From the NCBI GenBank assembly GCA_004020545.1, contig SAQE01000003.1:124001-188000 (forward strand): 64,000 nt of DNA. Reading direction: 5' to 3'. The notes below the pieces were generated by a model that had not been told where the DNA came from, ran no database searches, and saw nothing but the letters and a program-made list of their open reading frames with translations. This DNA comes from Mesorhizobium sp. (GTDB lineage Bacteria > Pseudomonadota > Alphaproteobacteria > Rhizobiales > Rhizobiaceae). The translations under genes and the position numbers were made by a program. Positions 62,450 to 64,000 of the stretch are shown piece after piece; the first letter of the stretch is position 1, and each line of letters opens with the position of its first letter.

Positions 62450-63859
62450 CTATTCCGCGGCCTGCGCTTGCGCCGGCAGCCCCAGCCATGCCCTGCAGTC
62501 AGCAAGAGCCCGTGTCGTGATGGCGTGGCGTTTGGCGATGGTCTTGTCCTTGCCGCGCAGGCGCTTGCCTTCGGCCTTCGGCGCTTCGACCGGCGGAAAC
62601 AGGCCGAAATTGACGTTCATCGGCTGGAAGGAGCGTTTTCCGGGCTCGTCGTCGGAAACGATGTGGCCGCCGGTAATGTGGTTGAGCAGCGCGCCGAAGG
62701 CGGTGGTCGGCGGCGGCAGCGACGGCGCCTGGCCGAGCCGTTCGGCGGCGGCGAAGCGGCCGGCGAGCAGGCCGATCGCGGCGCTCTCCACATAGCCCTC
62801 GCAACCGGTGATTTGCCCGGCGAAGCGCAGGCCCGGCCGTGATTTGACCTGCAGCGACGGATCGAGCAGCGTCGGCGAATTGATGTAGGTGTTGCGGTGC
62901 AAGCCGCCGAGGCGCGCGAACTCGGCGTTCTCCAGCCCCGGAATGGTGCGGAAGATGCTCACCTGCTCGGCATGCTTCAGCTTGGTCTGGAAACCGACCA
63001 TGTTGTAGAGCGTGCCCAGCGCATTGTCCTGGCGAAGCTGCACCACCGCATAGGCCTTGACCGATGGGTTGTGGACGTTGGTCAGGCCCATCGGCTTCAT
63101 CGGCCCGTAGCGCAGCGTCTCGACGCCGCGCTCGGCCATCACCTCGATCGGCAGGCAGCCATCGAAATAGGGCGTGCCTTCCCACTGTTTGAACTCGGTT
63201 TTTTGCCCCTCCAGCAGCGCCGCCACGAAAGCGAGGTATTGCTCCTTGTCCATGGGGCAGTTGATGTAGTCCTTGCCGGTGCCGCCGGGGCCTACCTTGT
63301 CGTAGCGCGACTGGAACCATGAGGTGTTCATGTCGATCGTGTCGAAATGCACGATCGGCGCGATCGCGTCGAAGAAAGCGAGCGCATCGGCTCCTGTCGC
63401 CTCGGCGATCGACTGGGCAAGCGAGGGCGCCGTCAGCGGGCCGGTGGCGACGATCGTCTGGTCCCACTCCGCCGGCGGCAGGCCAGGCACTTCCTCGCGG
63501 ACGATGGTGATCAGCGGATGGGCGTCGATCTTCGCGGTGACCGAATCGGAGAAGGCGTCACGGTCGACGGCGAGCGCGCCGCCAGCCGGCACCTGATGCG
63601 CGTCGCCGGCGCTCATGATCAGCGAGCCGGCAAGCCGCATTTCGGCGTGCAGCAGGCCCACGGCATTGGTCTCGGCGTCGTCCGAGCGAAACGAGTTGGA
63701 GCAGACGAGCTCGGCCAGCCCGTCGGTCTTGTGGGCATCGGTGCCGCGCACAGGGCGCATTTCGTGCAGCACGACTGGAACGCCGGCCTCGGCGATTTGC
63801 CATGCGGCTTCGGAGCCGGCGAGGCCGCCGCCGATGACGTGAACGGGATTTTTGCTCAT
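62450..63859 (-). CDS. trmFO: methylenetetrahydrofolate-tRNA-(uracil-5-)-methyltransferase TrmFO
   Basis: A 469-residue folate-dependent flavoenzyme. The FAD-binding N-terminus is [70 protein letters not shown]; later [19 protein letters not shown]-type and [24 protein letters not shown] are diagnostic. It forms m5U54 in tRNA. The ATG at 63857-63859 starts the conserved sequence. Monocistronic as far as seen. Confidence 0.96.
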   Translation of the reverse strand: MSKNPVHVIGGGLAGSEAAWQIAEAGVPVVLHEMRPVRGTDAHKTDGLAELVCSNSFRSDDAETNAVGLLHAEMRLAGSLIMSAGDAHQVPAGGALAVDRDAFSDSVTAKIDAHPLITIVREEVPGLPPAEWDQTIVATGPLTAPSLAQSIAEATGADALAFFDAIAPIVHFDTIDMNTSWFQSRYDKVGPGGTGKDYINCPMDKEQYLAFVAALLEGQKTEFKQWEGTPYFDGCLPIEVMAERGVETLRYGPMKPMGLTNVHNPSVKAYAVVQLRQDNALGTLYNMVGFQTKLKHAEQVSIFRTIPGLENAEFARLGGLHRNTYINSPTLLDPSLQVKSRPGLRFAGQITGCEGYVESAAIGLLAGRFAAAERLGQAPSLPPPTTAFGALLNHITGGHIVSDDEPGKRSFQPMNVNFGLFPPVEAPKAEGKRLRGKDKTIAKRHAITTRALADCRAWLGLPAQAQAAE

Positions 63860-63943
63860 GGGGGCCGGAATAGTCGCTTGGCGCGGCGAATGCAATTGCC
63901 GGCTTGGGCGGGCTGATGCGGCAAGGCCGCTCCAAAAACAACA

Positions 63944-63980
63944 ACACCCGCCGGGGGAGGAGGTCCGGCGGGTGTCGTTT
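63944..63980 (-). terminator. hairpin terminator near the right edge
   Basis: A perfect 11-bp stem ACACCCGCCGG / CCGGCGGGTGT. Read leftward it is followed by TTGTTTTTGG; read rightward by CGTTTT. It most likely ends a leftward gene beyond the window edge, since trmFO starts to its left. Confidence 0.7.
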
Positions 63981-64000
63981 TGGGGGTCGATCCTCGGGAG

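Overview
The window reads as chromosomal DNA of a high-GC alphaproteobacterium of the order Hyphomicrobiales (Rhizobiales), most likely Mesorhizobium or a close relative. This is inference, from: gene blocks typical of rhizobia (isoaspartyl methyltransferase-like gene, tolC, popZ, valS; dgt, argS, SPOR protein, nagZ, scpAB, tatABC, serS, surE, pcm, LysM/LytM lipoprotein; yajC, secDF), an ExoR homologue, a BgsB/BgsA-like beta-glucan synthase pair, and many short palindromic intergenic repeats of rhizobial type. No phage, transposase, CRISPR array or rRNA is visible.

Left part (1-11 kb): a truncated histidine kinase and a FIST-domain sensor transcribed leftward (a NosP/NahK-like pair); divergently a form II CO-dehydrogenase-type molybdenum hydroxylase operon (small, large, medium subunits) whose two internal gaps each hold a large inverted array of 7-8 bp units; then single genes (acyltransferase, SRPBCC protein, methyltransferase, GNAT-cutC pair, an AhpD-like protein behind a double palindromic operator, a secreted cupin).

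Accessory part (about 11.0-25.4 kb): bounded on the right by tRNA-Asn and on the left by a 14-bp copy of that tRNA's 3' end, so probably an old tRNA-inserted island. It holds two orphan small proteins, an AraC regulator, three tandem copies of a structured leader fused to the first codons of a ligase gene, the decayed ATP-dependent ligase itself, then bgsB-bgsA, a PAS-GGDEF-EAL protein, and a tightly coupled five-gene partner-switching operon: degenerate HATPase, STAS-methyltransferase fusion, membrane SpoIIE/RsbU-type phosphatase, intact HATPase kinase, STAS antagonist. The best candidate for a little-described system is this pairing of an intact switch with a second, apparently catalytically dead copy of the same switch whose STAS domain is fused to a methyltransferase, all beside c-di-GMP and exopolysaccharide genes.

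Right part (25.4-64 kb): mostly core genome. tRNA-Asn, tRNA-Cys, outer-membrane proteins TolC and FadL-type, polar organiser PopZ, ValRS, IlvD overlapping exoR, a leftward repair/Fe-S cluster (xthA, VOC protein, erpA), a long rightward run of translation, chromosome segregation, Tat export and envelope genes, a leftward DUF815 ATPase, yajC-secDF followed by two homologues of mitochondrial complex I assembly factors (Mth938/NDUFAF3-like and NDUFAF6-like), a sterol-desaturase-family protein, and trmFO on the minus strand.
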